Shown here piece by piece: positions 48,868-58,176 of a stretch of 64,000 nucleotides of DNA. Where the stretch lies: positions 2,976,001 to 3,040,000 of the forward strand of contig OZ240214.1 of NCBI GenBank assembly GCA_965197575.1, read 5' to 3'. Position numbers and translations under genes: made by a program. This DNA comes from VXOI01 sp965197575. GTDB taxonomy: Bacteria > Chloroflexota > Dehalococcoidia > Lucifugimonadales > UBA3495. The stretch's first letter is position 1; every line of letters begins with the position of its first letter. The notes under the pieces are model-generated. The model did not search any database, was not told the origin of the DNA, and saw only the letters and a list, made by a program, of their open reading frames with translations.

Positions 48868-49986
48868 TTAAACCATCTCCCATTCATAGTCGTAACAATC
48901 CAACAACGGGGTGCTGAAAACCCTGTTGTCCCCAGCGATAAGCCTGACCACCCCTTTTCTGGGTTCCATCCCAGGTGCCTGGAGTCTCCAGCACAAGAAA
49001 GCGAAGTGGGTAGGTCTGTGGTAAACCTTGACGGGTACGCCTACCATGGGGATTTCGGCGACTGGCAAGGGAGCTTCGGTTCTGAATATTGGACCATATC
49101 TGCCTGCCAATCTTGTATTAGACCCATTCCAGCACAACTGATTCCAAACAACTGGCCAGTCGCGTGGGTCGCCCGAACGCACTGTACGAAGCCCTACTCT
49201 TTCAAATGGCTCGGGGAGCAAGCCATCAGGGATTTCCCCTCGCTGCATTTCGGATCTCGCTCTTGGGTCGTCGGGATATAGCCCGAGTTCTATCAATGCC
49301 GATTCAGCGGGGGTGTTCGCAGCGTTTTGGACTCCGACATGGATTCGGATTTCCGCTCCTTCATAGCGATAGCAATCGGTCTCTGTGATATTCGTCTCCC
49401 ACTGATCGTTGAAACCAAATACCAACTTCAGGTCAGGGCCAAACTGTCTATCCCTCACCATGTTGATCTCGTAGTGTTCCATCGGTTCAGACTTGAACTG
49501 AGCCCGTCTGTAGTACCGTTTGTCCTTGGCTTGCCAAACATCCCCGAAACCGGCGGCAACTTCTACGATGAAGACCAGCCGGTCATCGGATCCGTGAGAG
49601 ACCTCTACGACCTGAAATAGGTCAGGGGATGGCTTTGGTTGAATGTTGCTTGTTATCAGATGTTCTATGGTTTCTTTGTCAATTTCCCCTCGAGTGAAAC
49701 CAACTTGGGCGCCACCGGGAACTGGAGAGCCCCCGGTGTCGTCAGGACTGATGGACTCGGGTACTCCGTAAACCAGAACTCCGCCATCGGAGTTGAGAAA
49801 AGCTGAGACGTCTTTACTGATGTCTTCCGCCCTTTTCTGTTTGTCTATCCCACTGCTTCCACCCCGACCTGGCGGAAGCAAACTTCTTTGCTCCTTATAA
49901 TCCAAGTGTAGGTCTTCAGGCGTCTGGTCTTGGAGCATTCTCCCAATCTCTTTGCTCCACCAATCGGCCGTGTGGAACTGCGCCAT
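48868..49986 (-). CDS. AlbA_2 (Schlafen-like) domain protein
   Basis: This 372-residue protein has residues 20-165 with the AlbA_2 pattern: LHLDYKEQRSLLPPG (Glu/Lys element), DISKDVSAFLNSDGGVLVYGV and LVFIVEVAAGFGDVWQAKDKRYYRR. The C-terminal half (DLKLVFGFNDQWETNITE on) is beta-rich and unknown. AlbA_2 domains bind nucleic acid or ATP and occur in defence and regulatory proteins. It sits between two broken zinc-ribbon genes and beside the R-M genes. It begins at ATG 49986. Confidence 0.82.
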   Translation of the reverse strand: MAQFHTADWWSKEIGRMLQDQTPEDLHLDYKEQRSLLPPGRGGSSGIDKQKRAEDISKDVSAFLNSDGGVLVYGVPESISPDDTGGSPVPGGAQVGFTRGEIDKETIEHLITSNIQPKPSPDLFQVVEVSHGSDDRLVFIVEVAAGFGDVWQAKDKRYYRRAQFKSEPMEHYEINMVRDRQFGPDLKLVFGFNDQWETNITETDCYRYEGAEIRIHVGVQNAANTPAESALIELGLYPDDPRARSEMQRGEIPDGLLPEPFERVGLRTVRSGDPRDWPVVWNQLCWNGSNTRLAGRYGPIFRTEAPLPVAEIPMVGVPVKVYHRPTHFAFLCWRLQAPGMEPRKGVVRLIAGDNRVFSTPLLDCYDYEWEMV

Positions 49987-50031
49987 GCTATGTCCTCCAA
50001 GGTAGCTGCCTAGTCTGAGTGAAGCTGATAC

Positions 50032-50667
50032 TTAACAATCTTGGAGCATGGAGTATTTTGCCATGGCTGACTCCTCGCCGAGGGATACCAGCCCGTCCTC
50101 CAGTGCTCCCTCGACGGCTGACTCTCAGGCCCGGATGAGGAGCCGGTTGGTTTCGTCGGGGTCCAGGCCGGCCTGCCGGATGGCTGCGCTGAGGTCATGG
50201 AGGTGCTGGTCCCCGTCATGGACAGAGATGGCGGCGAGCCTGGCTTCCATGATTAGCCGGTCCGACGATGCCCGGTCGAGGGTGGCCAGTGTCTTGGAAT
50301 CCGCGGAGCTGTCCTCCAGGGCGAGGCTGTCCCGGAAGGTCCTGAGCCGTTCCTCCTCCTGGCGGGTGAGGATGCCGTCGCTCATCGCCTGTGTGACTCC
50401 CTGCCGGAAGCCCTCCTCCAGGGCTTGGTCGATGTCCTCGCCGGTGGCTCGGGAGCGCTGGGCGATGGCCCCCAGGGTCTGCCGGAGGGCGGCCTCGTTG
50501 AAGGTGTGGGCACTACTGGCAGCCTGGGCGGCGAGTTGGGTCATATCCTGGATGCCGGCTTGGTGGGTCTGCCGGCACTGAGAATGGGTGCGCTGCAGGA
50601 TGCCGGTCTTCTGGCCGCAATGGCGGCAGGTGCCGTTCAGGGACTGGATTATTTTGGAGAGGGGCAT
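50032..50667 (-). pseudogene. Second zinc-ribbon island protein, truncated by a stop codon
   Basis: MPLSKIIQSLNGTCRHCGQK, then SQCRQTHQAGIQDMTQLAAQ, shows it is a paralogue of the 48857 gene. The frame stops at TGA 50125, where the paralogue has Trp (RAWEEAVEGAIEDG against RA-stop-ESAVEGALEDG). The frame continues in phase to a second stop at 50032, with the rest of the protein missing. It starts 2 bases after the methyltransferase stop on the same strand. Confidence 0.75.
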
Positions 50668-50669
50668 GG

Positions 50670-53240
50670 CTATTCTGTGGAGTCGATGTCGATGTCTGTG
50701 TCTTCCCCGTCTGAAGTCTCCTCTAGCTCATCCCCGTACTGGTTATACCCCAGACCTCGGACGTGGGGTTCTTGGTTCAGCAGGCCGCGCAGCTGGGCCA
50801 GTTCGTCCGGATCCCAACCCATGGCCTCAGCGACGGCCTGGTCCCACAGGCGACGCACTTCGCACTCGCCGTCTCGGAATTGTGGGACTTCCATGTCCTT
50901 GGTCTTCTCCCAACAGTCGGCTAGAGTTTGACGGATACGGTCATCCTTGATGTCGGGTACTCTGAGGTTGTTGGTTGCCCATGGTGCGTAGCTTGGAAAT
51001 TGTAGCGTTTTGCCTGGACCTCGCATAATTTGAAGCCGTCCCGTCGTCGAATTTGTAAAGACGGCGATAGCCTTCGCTTCGTCGGGCGACAAGCCTACTA
51101 CGGGAAACCAAGTCTGCCCAAGGTACTTGGTTTCGCTCGCGGTCGCAGCCAAACGTGCTGTACTGTTGTTTTGTCCGGCGGTTATCAGAAGGTGTGATGC
51201 CCACTCAAGATAATGTCTTGCCTGCTGTTCTCGCCCCTTCTTAAAGACCCAATGCCCGTCAGGTGTAGATTTGATGGTCTTTTGACCTTCAGAGCCTTTC
51301 GATTCCAGTATGGGTATGCTTTCTTCGTTGTCGTGATTTGATCTGTCAAAGTTCTCACGTACCCTTCGGCTCCCGTCGTGAGCGATGCAACCTGGTATTG
51401 ACCCAAGGGGTTGTAGGGCGGGATCGTGCGCAAATTCCTCGCCTGCTTTCGCTAATACTGGTGAACGCCAGATTGCTGGCGTCCAGTCGCCGGATTCAAC
51501 GTTTTCTGCGGGCCATTGAGATACCATGCCCCAGCCGTCCTCCATTTGCCCCTCTCGACAATTCAAGAGGGCTTGGTGCAATTCATTTACTTGACTGTCG
51601 TCCGTTGGCATTCTGTCCAAGTTGACGAACCGCGTTGGTAATTTGGGCCCTTTATGTTGACGCATCACTACGATGCTTTCGTTGATTCCGGTTCCTTGGC
51701 TCATGTTGACATTGCCTGGCTGGTGGCAGGTTAGAATGGTGTGGATGTGGTAGCGCTCGGCCAGTATGCGGCGCTCATCCATTCCAGAGGTCGCGCAGAG
51801 GGCAATAGTCGGATTTATCATTGCCAGAATTCCCGCCGATTCCCAAAGACACCGGTCTGCAAGCGCAACGAACAGTGGCCTTATGGAGGTCGTGCCTGCG
51901 AAGCCGTTCATTTCCCCGTCGCTGCGGACAAGTACGCGCTCCAAATCGTCAACGCGGGATCGTAGCGCCTGTTGGATGTTGCCGGGAAACTTTTCCCCCA
52001 TCTTGGCCCTGTTAGTGAACGGCGGGTTCATGATGATGATGCGAGCGTCCTTGACCGCCTCCACCGCGTCTTCCAGCTCGGTGTCGTCGTCCTGGCTCCA
52101 GACGATCTGAGAACTAACATTCTCGTCCGCCAACCCCAACTCGCCGTCCCTGGGGACAATTGCCTTCTGGCCCAGCAACTCAAGTGTGCCGGCCGATACC
52201 TTGGTGAGGTCATCTGGCGTGGGGCCGTAGGACATCAGGTGCAGGCCCATCTTCCGGTACTGAATGTCCCTGTTCCCCGCCGTCAGTTGTGACGCTGCCA
52301 GTTGCAGCGACATTGGATTGATGTCCAGTCCTTTGATGGTTTCTTCGACCGCCAGCTTTTGCAGTTGGGAGATTTCCGGTTCTTCGGCGCCCTGCTCCCG
52401 GGCCCGGCGTTTCATATCGGTCAGCATGGCGGCCAACAGGGTTCCGCTGCCGCAGGCCAAGTCCACGGTCTTGTGTTGCCGCCATACCTGCGGGTCGGTC
52501 CAGTCCTGGTCCCCGCAGGTGTCTAGGGTCAGGCGGGCGGCGATGGACGCGGCTACCGGCCTGGTGAAGTAGGCGCCGTCACTGGCCTGGTTTCCCATGA
52601 ATTCGTTGAATATAGGACCGGCGTGGTCTGTGCCCATCTCGGCGTAAGTCGTCGCGATTTCCTGGGCGGCGGCGGCCACATGGCGCAGCGCCTTTTCCAG
52701 GCCAGCTATCTTGCCGGTGTTCTCCGCGGCGTATACCGTTTCAAGGGCGGGTTCGATCACTGCTCGGAAGTCGTGGCGCATGATGCGCTCCCACTCCCGG
52801 CACAATCGCTTCACGACGTTTGCATCGTTCTTGATTTCCGATAGATTGCTGATCGGCAGCCAGCTGCCGACGGCGATGCGCTGGTGAAGCATGGCGGCGT
52901 TCATCAGAAGCAGGGCGGCGACGTTGCAACTGTCGTTGCGCTTGCCCTCGGCCAGGTTATCCATTTGAAAGTGGTTGTCCAGCGTGGACTGCAGGCCGTC
53001 CTCCCGTAGGTGACGGCCTGCCTCCAGCACGCAGTCCCGCAGGATGTTCAGGTCGCGCTCTACGTTGTTGCCTTTCAGGCCGGACTTGGTGAGCAGGTTC
53101 ATCCTGATGGCCTTGGTGTTGTCATTGAGTCCGGTGAGCAGCAGCATTTGCAGCGCGTTCCGGTTGCTGCGTTCCATGGGATCCTTGGGCTTCCGCTTGC
53201 TGGTGTGCTCTATGCGCACGCCCTCGCCGTTGTTCACCAT
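50670..53240 (-). CDS. N6-adenine DNA methyltransferase with target recognition region (split type ISP-like)
   Basis: This 856-residue protein has a helical coupler-like N-terminus, then FNEFMGNQASDGAYFTRPV (typical start of Hsd/N6 methylase domains), motif I TVDLACGSGTLLAAM, and motif IV IIIMNPPFTNRAK. The C-terminal part (residues about 600-830) has the look of a target recognition domain. In the -1 frame its reading extends upstream without a start codon (KPDEILGPVDIKGTKDKARR), which suggests the ancestor was fused to the upstream helicase gene. The C-terminus is acidic. It starts at ATG 53240, 32 bases after the helicase stop. Confidence 0.88.
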   Translation of the reverse strand: MVNNGEGVRIEHTSKRKPKDPMERSNRNALQMLLLTGLNDNTKAIRMNLLTKSGLKGNNVERDLNILRDCVLEAGRHLREDGLQSTLDNHFQMDNLAEGKRNDSCNVAALLLMNAAMLHQRIAVGSWLPISNLSEIKNDANVVKRLCREWERIMRHDFRAVIEPALETVYAAENTGKIAGLEKALRHVAAAAQEIATTYAEMGTDHAGPIFNEFMGNQASDGAYFTRPVAASIAARLTLDTCGDQDWTDPQVWRQHKTVDLACGSGTLLAAMLTDMKRRAREQGAEEPEISQLQKLAVEETIKGLDINPMSLQLAASQLTAGNRDIQYRKMGLHLMSYGPTPDDLTKVSAGTLELLGQKAIVPRDGELGLADENVSSQIVWSQDDDTELEDAVEAVKDARIIIMNPPFTNRAKMGEKFPGNIQQALRSRVDDLERVLVRSDGEMNGFAGTTSIRPLFVALADRCLWESAGILAMINPTIALCATSGMDERRILAERYHIHTILTCHQPGNVNMSQGTGINESIVVMRQHKGPKLPTRFVNLDRMPTDDSQVNELHQALLNCREGQMEDGWGMVSQWPAENVESGDWTPAIWRSPVLAKAGEEFAHDPALQPLGSIPGCIAHDGSRRVRENFDRSNHDNEESIPILESKGSEGQKTIKSTPDGHWVFKKGREQQARHYLEWASHLLITAGQNNSTARLAATASETKYLGQTWFPVVGLSPDEAKAIAVFTNSTTGRLQIMRGPGKTLQFPSYAPWATNNLRVPDIKDDRIRQTLADCWEKTKDMEVPQFRDGECEVRRLWDQAVAEAMGWDPDELAQLRGLLNQEPHVRGLGYNQYGDELEETSDGEDTDIDIDSTE

Positions 53241-53272
53241 GCGGCGCGCCTTGTCTTTGGTACCCTTGATGT

Positions 53273-55921
53273 CTACAGGGCCGAGGATTTCGTCCGGCTT
53301 GGCCTTTTCTCTGGGAGCGCGGTCAACCCGGGTTCGGTACTGCCGTCAGCGTTCTGATGGGTGGTCAGCACTGTATGGATGTCGTTGGCAGTAACGTTGT
53401 CCGGTGTTAGTTTCTCCGGATGTTCCTCGGTTTTTTCTTGTTGCGGGCCTGACGGCCACAGCGGCGCTTCGGCTTCGTTGATTGCGGTCGTCCCCGGTGC
53501 CGGCGTGGGTTGCGGATAGAACGTTGCCTGCTGTTGTGTCTCGAATTCCTCCGGTGGGTCCAGCGCAACGGCCGCGGACTTGGCTTCCTCGTAAACGGCG
53601 GATTGTTCTCTGACCCGCTCCTGCAGTTCGTTCAGGGGACGTAATCCCACGTCCTGGGGGCGTGTTTTGCGCTCTACGACCTGTTCGGCTGCTCTCTGGG
53701 CTTCGCCTACGGGGCCGACGTGGTAGTGGTGGCGGATGTAGCCGGACTCTTGGTTCGCCACGCTGACCGCCGTGGCCACCATTTCCTGCGGGGGAGGAAC
53801 GTAGAGCGTCATCAGTTCCGACAGTCGGTCTTCGATGCGCTCGTCGTGGGCGCGCAGGGCCAGCAGTATCTGGCCCAGTTCCTGCCAGCCGTCTTCCTTG
53901 CTGCTGGTCTGCAACCATTCTTCAGGGTCCGCCTGGGGCGGTATTACGATGGGGCATATGATGTAGCCCATTTCTTTTCCAGGAGCGGTGCGCATGGCGC
54001 GCCCGACGGCCTGAATAACGTCGATTGGACTCTTGCGTGGTTCCAGGAATGCTACAGCGCTCAATGACGGGGAGTCGGTGCCCTCGCCGAAGATTCCCAC
54101 GTTGAGGATGCCCCGGGGATTTTCACTGGTGGCCTGCGCCAGGTTGCCCTTAGCCTGCTCACGGAGCAGGACATTGGAGGACGCGTCCAGGTGTTCCAGC
54201 TTGTACTGGCCGGCCTGGCGGCCCGGCAGGTTGTCGTCCAGGTATTTCTGAATCCATTCCCTGGCGGTGTCGGACTGGAGGTCCTTGGCCATGTTCTTGG
54301 ACTTGTCCACGGTGTTCATAAATGCGATGCAGGATTGAATCGCTACTTGTTCCTCTGCGTCATCGTCCTGCTGGGTGGCGTTGCCCATGGCCAGGGCGAA
54401 GGCCAGCCCCCGGATGTAGTGGTCGGTGGTGAGGGCCTGTCGTCCCTTGCTTTGGGTGTTTTTGGCGAGCATGTTGGCGGCTCGGTAAGATTCGGGGTCG
54501 TTGACGCCGATGGCTATGATGCGGTAGTCGGACAGCCAGCCATTGTTCACGGCGTCAATGTAGCTGCGCCGGTAGATTTCCACCCCGAACACGGTTTCGT
54601 CGTCCATTGAGCGGACGACCCACTCGTCGTTTTGGCGCTGGACTTTCTTCTGGTCGTACACCTTGGGAGTGGCGGTTTGGTAGATGCGGTAGGTGGTGGG
54701 AAATGCATCGTTGTCGTGGCAGAGAGTGAAGTTCCGCAGGTTCGGATTCTTTGTGTTCTGCGCGTTCTTGCGTAGGCCGGCGGTCCTGTGGGCTTCGTCG
54801 CCGATCATCACGCAGGCAGTGGTCCCCGTACTGCGCAGGGCTTCCGCGACGCGATGTGCGCTTTGGTAGGTGCCAAAGATGACTCCAATGTCCTGTCGTT
54901 GTTTGGCTGCCTCAATCCATTCGCCGATTGTGCCGGCGTCAGTCGTGACCGCCCCCTTGATGGCGGATGCGCTGAAGTTGCTGCCGTCAGCGGTGGGATC
55001 TTTGAGCGTGTCGCGCTGGTCTTCCTTCTTGGGGTCGTAGCCGGCCGTTTCGTCGGAACAGACGGCCAGTGCGTTGATGCTGCCCCTGGCGTGTTGCAGG
55101 TACTCGCGCCGGATTTGAGCGACCAAGGCGATGGATGGGCACAGTACTACGGACACGTTTCCAGCGGGCGTCAGTTCCTCAACGATGCGCAGCGAGATGC
55201 GGGTTTTGCCGGTGCCGCAGGGCAGGATGACTTTGCCGCGGGCTTGCCCTCTCGGCAGTCCGCCGCTATCTCTCTGGACGTGGTCCTGGAGAACGCGGAC
55301 GGCTGTGGCGACGGCTTCGTCCTGCATGCACTGCTTGGTTTGTCCTGCCGTCTCCGGCGCGTCCGGCTGGCAGTGTGGGCAAGGCTGTTCGTCTTGTCCG
55401 CCGCTTTGGCCCAGCAGGTCTGCGTGAATGTTGATGGGCTTGATGGGACGATCAACGCCGGCCATGGAGAGGGCTGTCTCGGCCTGCGGGCTGAAGGGTG
55501 CTTCGCCGTTCGCGACCAGCCAGCGTTCCGCCCAGAATGGGTTGGATGATGTGTTTGCAAAGGAATCCAGCTCGCTTTTCTGGATTGCTACCGGTATGCC
55601 GTTCTCGAGGCGACGGGACTTGCACTGAATGGCAACGTGACGACCGTCACTGCGTCGCACGGCCACGACGTCGATGCCAATGTCCTGATTGGTGGAGCCG
55701 GGGAAGACTGTTTCGCGGTCAGGCCATTCCGCCCAGGTCCAGCATTGGGTGATGTCCCATTCCTTGATGTGGGGACCGACGGCTGCGGTGAGGTTTTCCA
55801 GCCACTTGCCCCCTGACTGCTGGTCTCGCATTGATTCCAGCCTGTCGATTGCCTGTTTGGTGATAGGCTGCTCCACGGGGTCCGTGGGCCGTGGGAGCTT
55901 CGGCTGGGTAGTCTGGAGCAT
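53273..55921 (-). CDS. Mrr-type nuclease plus SF2 helicase (restriction subunit)
   Basis: This 882-residue protein has residues 20-200 holding a PD-(D/E)XK nuclease (TNQDIGIDVVAVRR, then HVAIQCKSRRLE). A superfamily 2 helicase follows with Walker A GKVILPCGTGKTR, motif II in CVMIGDEAHRTAG (DEAH), motif III YQTATPKVYD, and motif VI IQAVGRAMRTAPGKEMG. The C-terminal third is Pro/Gln-rich. It starts at ATG 55921 with AGAGGG upstream. Domain order nuclease-helicase followed by methylase-TRD matches type ISP enzymes such as LlaGI and LlaBIII, here in two genes. Confidence 0.88.
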   Translation of the reverse strand: MLQTTQPKLPRPTDPVEQPITKQAIDRLESMRDQQSGGKWLENLTAAVGPHIKEWDITQCWTWAEWPDRETVFPGSTNQDIGIDVVAVRRSDGRHVAIQCKSRRLENGIPVAIQKSELDSFANTSSNPFWAERWLVANGEAPFSPQAETALSMAGVDRPIKPINIHADLLGQSGGQDEQPCPHCQPDAPETAGQTKQCMQDEAVATAVRVLQDHVQRDSGGLPRGQARGKVILPCGTGKTRISLRIVEELTPAGNVSVVLCPSIALVAQIRREYLQHARGSINALAVCSDETAGYDPKKEDQRDTLKDPTADGSNFSASAIKGAVTTDAGTIGEWIEAAKQRQDIGVIFGTYQSAHRVAEALRSTGTTACVMIGDEAHRTAGLRKNAQNTKNPNLRNFTLCHDNDAFPTTYRIYQTATPKVYDQKKVQRQNDEWVVRSMDDETVFGVEIYRRSYIDAVNNGWLSDYRIIAIGVNDPESYRAANMLAKNTQSKGRQALTTDHYIRGLAFALAMGNATQQDDDAEEQVAIQSCIAFMNTVDKSKNMAKDLQSDTAREWIQKYLDDNLPGRQAGQYKLEHLDASSNVLLREQAKGNLAQATSENPRGILNVGIFGEGTDSPSLSAVAFLEPRKSPIDVIQAVGRAMRTAPGKEMGYIICPIVIPPQADPEEWLQTSSKEDGWQELGQILLALRAHDERIEDRLSELMTLYVPPPQEMVATAVSVANQESGYIRHHYHVGPVGEAQRAAEQVVERKTRPQDVGLRPLNELQERVREQSAVYEEAKSAAVALDPPEEFETQQQATFYPQPTPAPGTTAINEAEAPLWPSGPQQEKTEEHPEKLTPDNVTANDIHTVLTTHQNADGSTEPGLTALPEKRPSRTKSSAL

Positions 55922-55956
55922 GTTTCCCTCTAGGTCGTGGGTGGTCGCATGCCATT

Positions 55957-56075
55957 TTATACCTTTTCCGTGCTCTGGGTGCCCATCTCTTTGTCCTTTC
56001 GCTGGGCCTGCGACCTTCTCCGGCTCACCCGGTGCTTCTCGGCACGGGGCGGCAGAGCTCTTGGGCTGGGTTGAA
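55957..56075 (-). pseudogene. Remnant related to the CxxC/HRV small protein
   Basis: The minus frame reads EKHRVSRRRSQAQRKDKEMG to a stop at 55957. This resembles the C-terminus of the gene at 60741 (ERHRVDRRRWQAERRATNQQ). The Cys-rich start is not in frame. It overlaps no gene and lies upstream of the helicase RBS. Confidence 0.35.
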
Positions 56076-56250
56076 CTACTTCGGTAGACCCTGTGTGCTA
56101 GATAAGTTCTCCTTGTTCTGGACGGGTTGGTGGTATTCCATCGGCGGGGTTTCACCTTGAGCGCAGTCTGACTTCGCTTTCCCTTCGTGAGGTATGTGCA
56201 AAACTACAAGCCTACGCTTAAACCTGAAGAATGGTCGCCCTATATCCGAT
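56076..56250. other. No gene recognised
   Basis: This short stretch between the helicase upstream region and the three-gene operon has no convincing frame. Confidence 0.35.
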
Positions 56251-56697
56251 CTATGATGACGGGCAATCCCTCCACGTAGACTTACCAGCCAATGCCGATG
56301 CGAAGTGCATTTGAGCTTCCCGGGCATTTGTAGAGGAATCGGGCAGTAAGATATCAGCATGGTAAGGGTTGTTAGGAACAGGTGGAAACTCTGTCGCATC
56401 ACAACCGACTTCTCGAACTTTTTCCACGCTGACCACTGCCCATCCGTAGAAATTTCTAGGAGGGTCGCGTTCCTTGCCAACCCTCCTAGCATTAGCAATG
56501 GCCTCTGCTTCCGGAGCACATGAAAGGCGGTCAACTGAGATTCTCATCTCGCCTTCTTTCTCAAGGAAGACTTCCAACGGTGTCCGGTTCTTGGAGGCGT
56601 TCCGGCGTTGAGATCTTGAAAACACGCAACGCCCTAATTCTTCCCATGCGCTTATGGGCCCCGGATTGCTGGACGGGGTTGAGTACCCTGAGGTCAT
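56251..56697 (-). CDS. Third gene of an unknown three-gene operon
   Basis: This 148-residue protein overlaps the upstream gene by four bases (ATGA). It is not recognised. Notable parts are LEVFLEKEGEMRISVDRLSC, NFYGWAVVSVEKVREVGCDA and a Pro-rich FPPVPNNPYHADILLPD. There is no signal peptide or membrane segment. The operon lies directly upstream of the restriction genes and on the same strand. Confidence 0.7.
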   Translation of the reverse strand: MTSGYSTPSSNPGPISAWEELGRCVFSRSQRRNASKNRTPLEVFLEKEGEMRISVDRLSCAPEAEAIANARRVGKERDPPRNFYGWAVVSVEKVREVGCDATEFPPVPNNPYHADILLPDSSTNAREAQMHFASALAGKSTWRDCPSS

Positions 56698-57368
56698 CGA
56701 GCCGATTCTTCCCCTAGCGCCAACAATGCCTCGCGAATAAAACCATCAGGCAAACCGGTTGCCGTGTAATACCAAGAACGTCGAGGCTCGTTGCCGATGG
56801 TGACAAGGCATAGAGCACTACCATCAGATTGGCACATCACCACTGCTATCCCATCGTTGGCCCCGCGGGCATCAATGGCGATGTAGCCATCAGACACCGG
56901 ATAGACCCCAAAACGGCGTGGGGAAATGAAGTACATTTCCTTCAACAACCTCTCTGCGTTCTGGAAAGCCACCGCAGAAGGCAAGTCGAGCCCGTCTTCT
57001 TCAGCGTCGGCTGGGACATCCGCAAGATCCTGTAAGGCTTCCGCCAACTCATTGGGTGTTAGTGTCGTTATTTGGTCATCTTCCCGTTGGCCACCAGAAA
57101 TTCTGGAGTATATCCAATTCTCATCTCCCCTATGTGCATATATTTCTATTGGGGGAGTAATCCCCGAAAGTTTGTCGTCTATCCACTCCGAACAGGCGTC
57201 CGACAGGTCCGCAGGTCGGTATTTGGAGTAAAGTTCCACTCGACGATACGTTGACGACTCTTCGCCGGGGTGGGAGACGATGTTGTGTTCATGTTCGTGC
57301 CAGTTATCCCCCTGGAACCGGTTCCCTGCAACACTCCCTCTCCTCGCCGCAGGTCGATTGGGTGCCAT
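56694..57368 (-). CDS. Second gene of an unknown three-gene operon
   Basis: This 224-residue protein starts at ATG 57368, one base after the stop of the upstream gene. It is not recognised. It has a basic, His-containing N-terminus (NRFQGDNWHEHEHNIV) and a beta-rich C-terminal half (GVYPVSDGYIAIDARG, then SALCLVTIGNEPRRSWYY). It overlaps the next gene by four bases. All three gene products seem soluble. Confidence 0.72.
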   Translation of the reverse strand: MAPNRPAARRGSVAGNRFQGDNWHEHEHNIVSHPGEESSTYRRVELYSKYRPADLSDACSEWIDDKLSGITPPIEIYAHRGDENWIYSRISGGQREDDQITTLTPNELAEALQDLADVPADAEEDGLDLPSAVAFQNAERLLKEMYFISPRRFGVYPVSDGYIAIDARGANDGIAVVMCQSDGSALCLVTIGNEPRRSWYYTATGLPDGFIREALLALGEESAR

Positions 57369-57369
57369 T

Positions 57370-58071
57370 TCAATCCTCCTTGGGAGCATAGGTGCGATAG
57401 AATTGGTTAGCCAATTCCTCCATGTCTCCAATATCTTTTTCCCATTCCTCCAAAACGGAGCGAATGTATTCTTCCCGCTTCTCCGACGGAACATCATCCA
57501 TATCGCGGTGGATGTGCGCACTGAATCGTATTTCAGTGATTACATTTTCTTCTAAAGATTCAGCGAGATAAAAAGTTATAGACTTGTCAGGCGATTCTCT
57601 GTAAAACGCCCTCGCTTGCATCCTTGGTGCTATGTCCCCGAATTTTACACCCTGCCCCAACGCGTATAGTGGGGAAATTTCGGGGGCGAGCCCATTGCTA
57701 CCACAGCTGACAGTACCCCGCCAGTCGGTCATGACCGAGTTGTACTCCACCGGCCATGGGGCCACTCCTAAGTAACGGCCTACAATGTCAGCGGTGACGA
57801 TTTCGCCCATGACTAACGAGTCACCAGTATGGGAAACCCTGATATAGTCATCGCTAGCAGAAATTGCTAATCCATTAGTGTATGGAACCAAGGAAAACCC
57901 AGATTCAATAACAACGGGCGTATCAACTTGCCACTCGGGATTTACGACCCCGTTGTAGCGGAGAAAATCAGGATTAATGTGCCCGGGGTCGATGCTCGGC
58001 GCACCCAGAGTGATTGTCAGCACGTTGTGGGTTACAGCGGGATTTGTGCCCTGCGGCGTGTTACTTTCCAT
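57370..58071 (-). CDS. First gene of an unknown three-gene operon
   Basis: This 233-residue protein is not recognised. It has LGAPSIDPGHINPDFLRYNG, then NPEWQVDTPVVIESGFSLVP, and a C-terminal amphipathic helix EYIRSVLEEWEKDIGDMEELANQFY. TIGR04255-type proteins have a similar beginning in my memory, but this is only a guess. A 228-bp MITE with 8-base repeats lies upstream, so the operon promoter may be in 58072-58168. Confidence 0.72.
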   Translation of the reverse strand: MESNTPQGTNPAVTHNVLTITLGAPSIDPGHINPDFLRYNGVVNPEWQVDTPVVIESGFSLVPYTNGLAISASDDYIRVSHTGDSLVMGEIVTADIVGRYLGVAPWPVEYNSVMTDWRGTVSCGSNGLAPEISPLYALGQGVKFGDIAPRMQARAFYRESPDKSITFYLAESLEENVITEIRFSAHIHRDMDDVPSEKREEYIRSVLEEWEKDIGDMEELANQFYRTYAPKED

Positions 58072-58176
58072 ACCCTGCCTTCTGAACCGTTCATTGCCGC
58101 CCCAGTCGCACTGTGCAGGATCAATTTAGGCTGCATGATACATATGATGCCCCTGCTAAGCAACAATCATGGTAGA

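Noticed and set aside
50125..50127. In-frame TGA in the second zinc-ribbon gene as a possible selenocysteine
   Set aside because: The paralogue has Trp, not Cys, at this position, and the gene ends soon after. A nonsense mutation is the simple explanation.
53273..56155. Longer start for the helicase gene at 56155
   Set aside because: Residues before MLQTTQPKLP are Arg/Ser/Pro-rich, lack an RBS, and cover the remnant at 55957. ATG 55921 has a good RBS.
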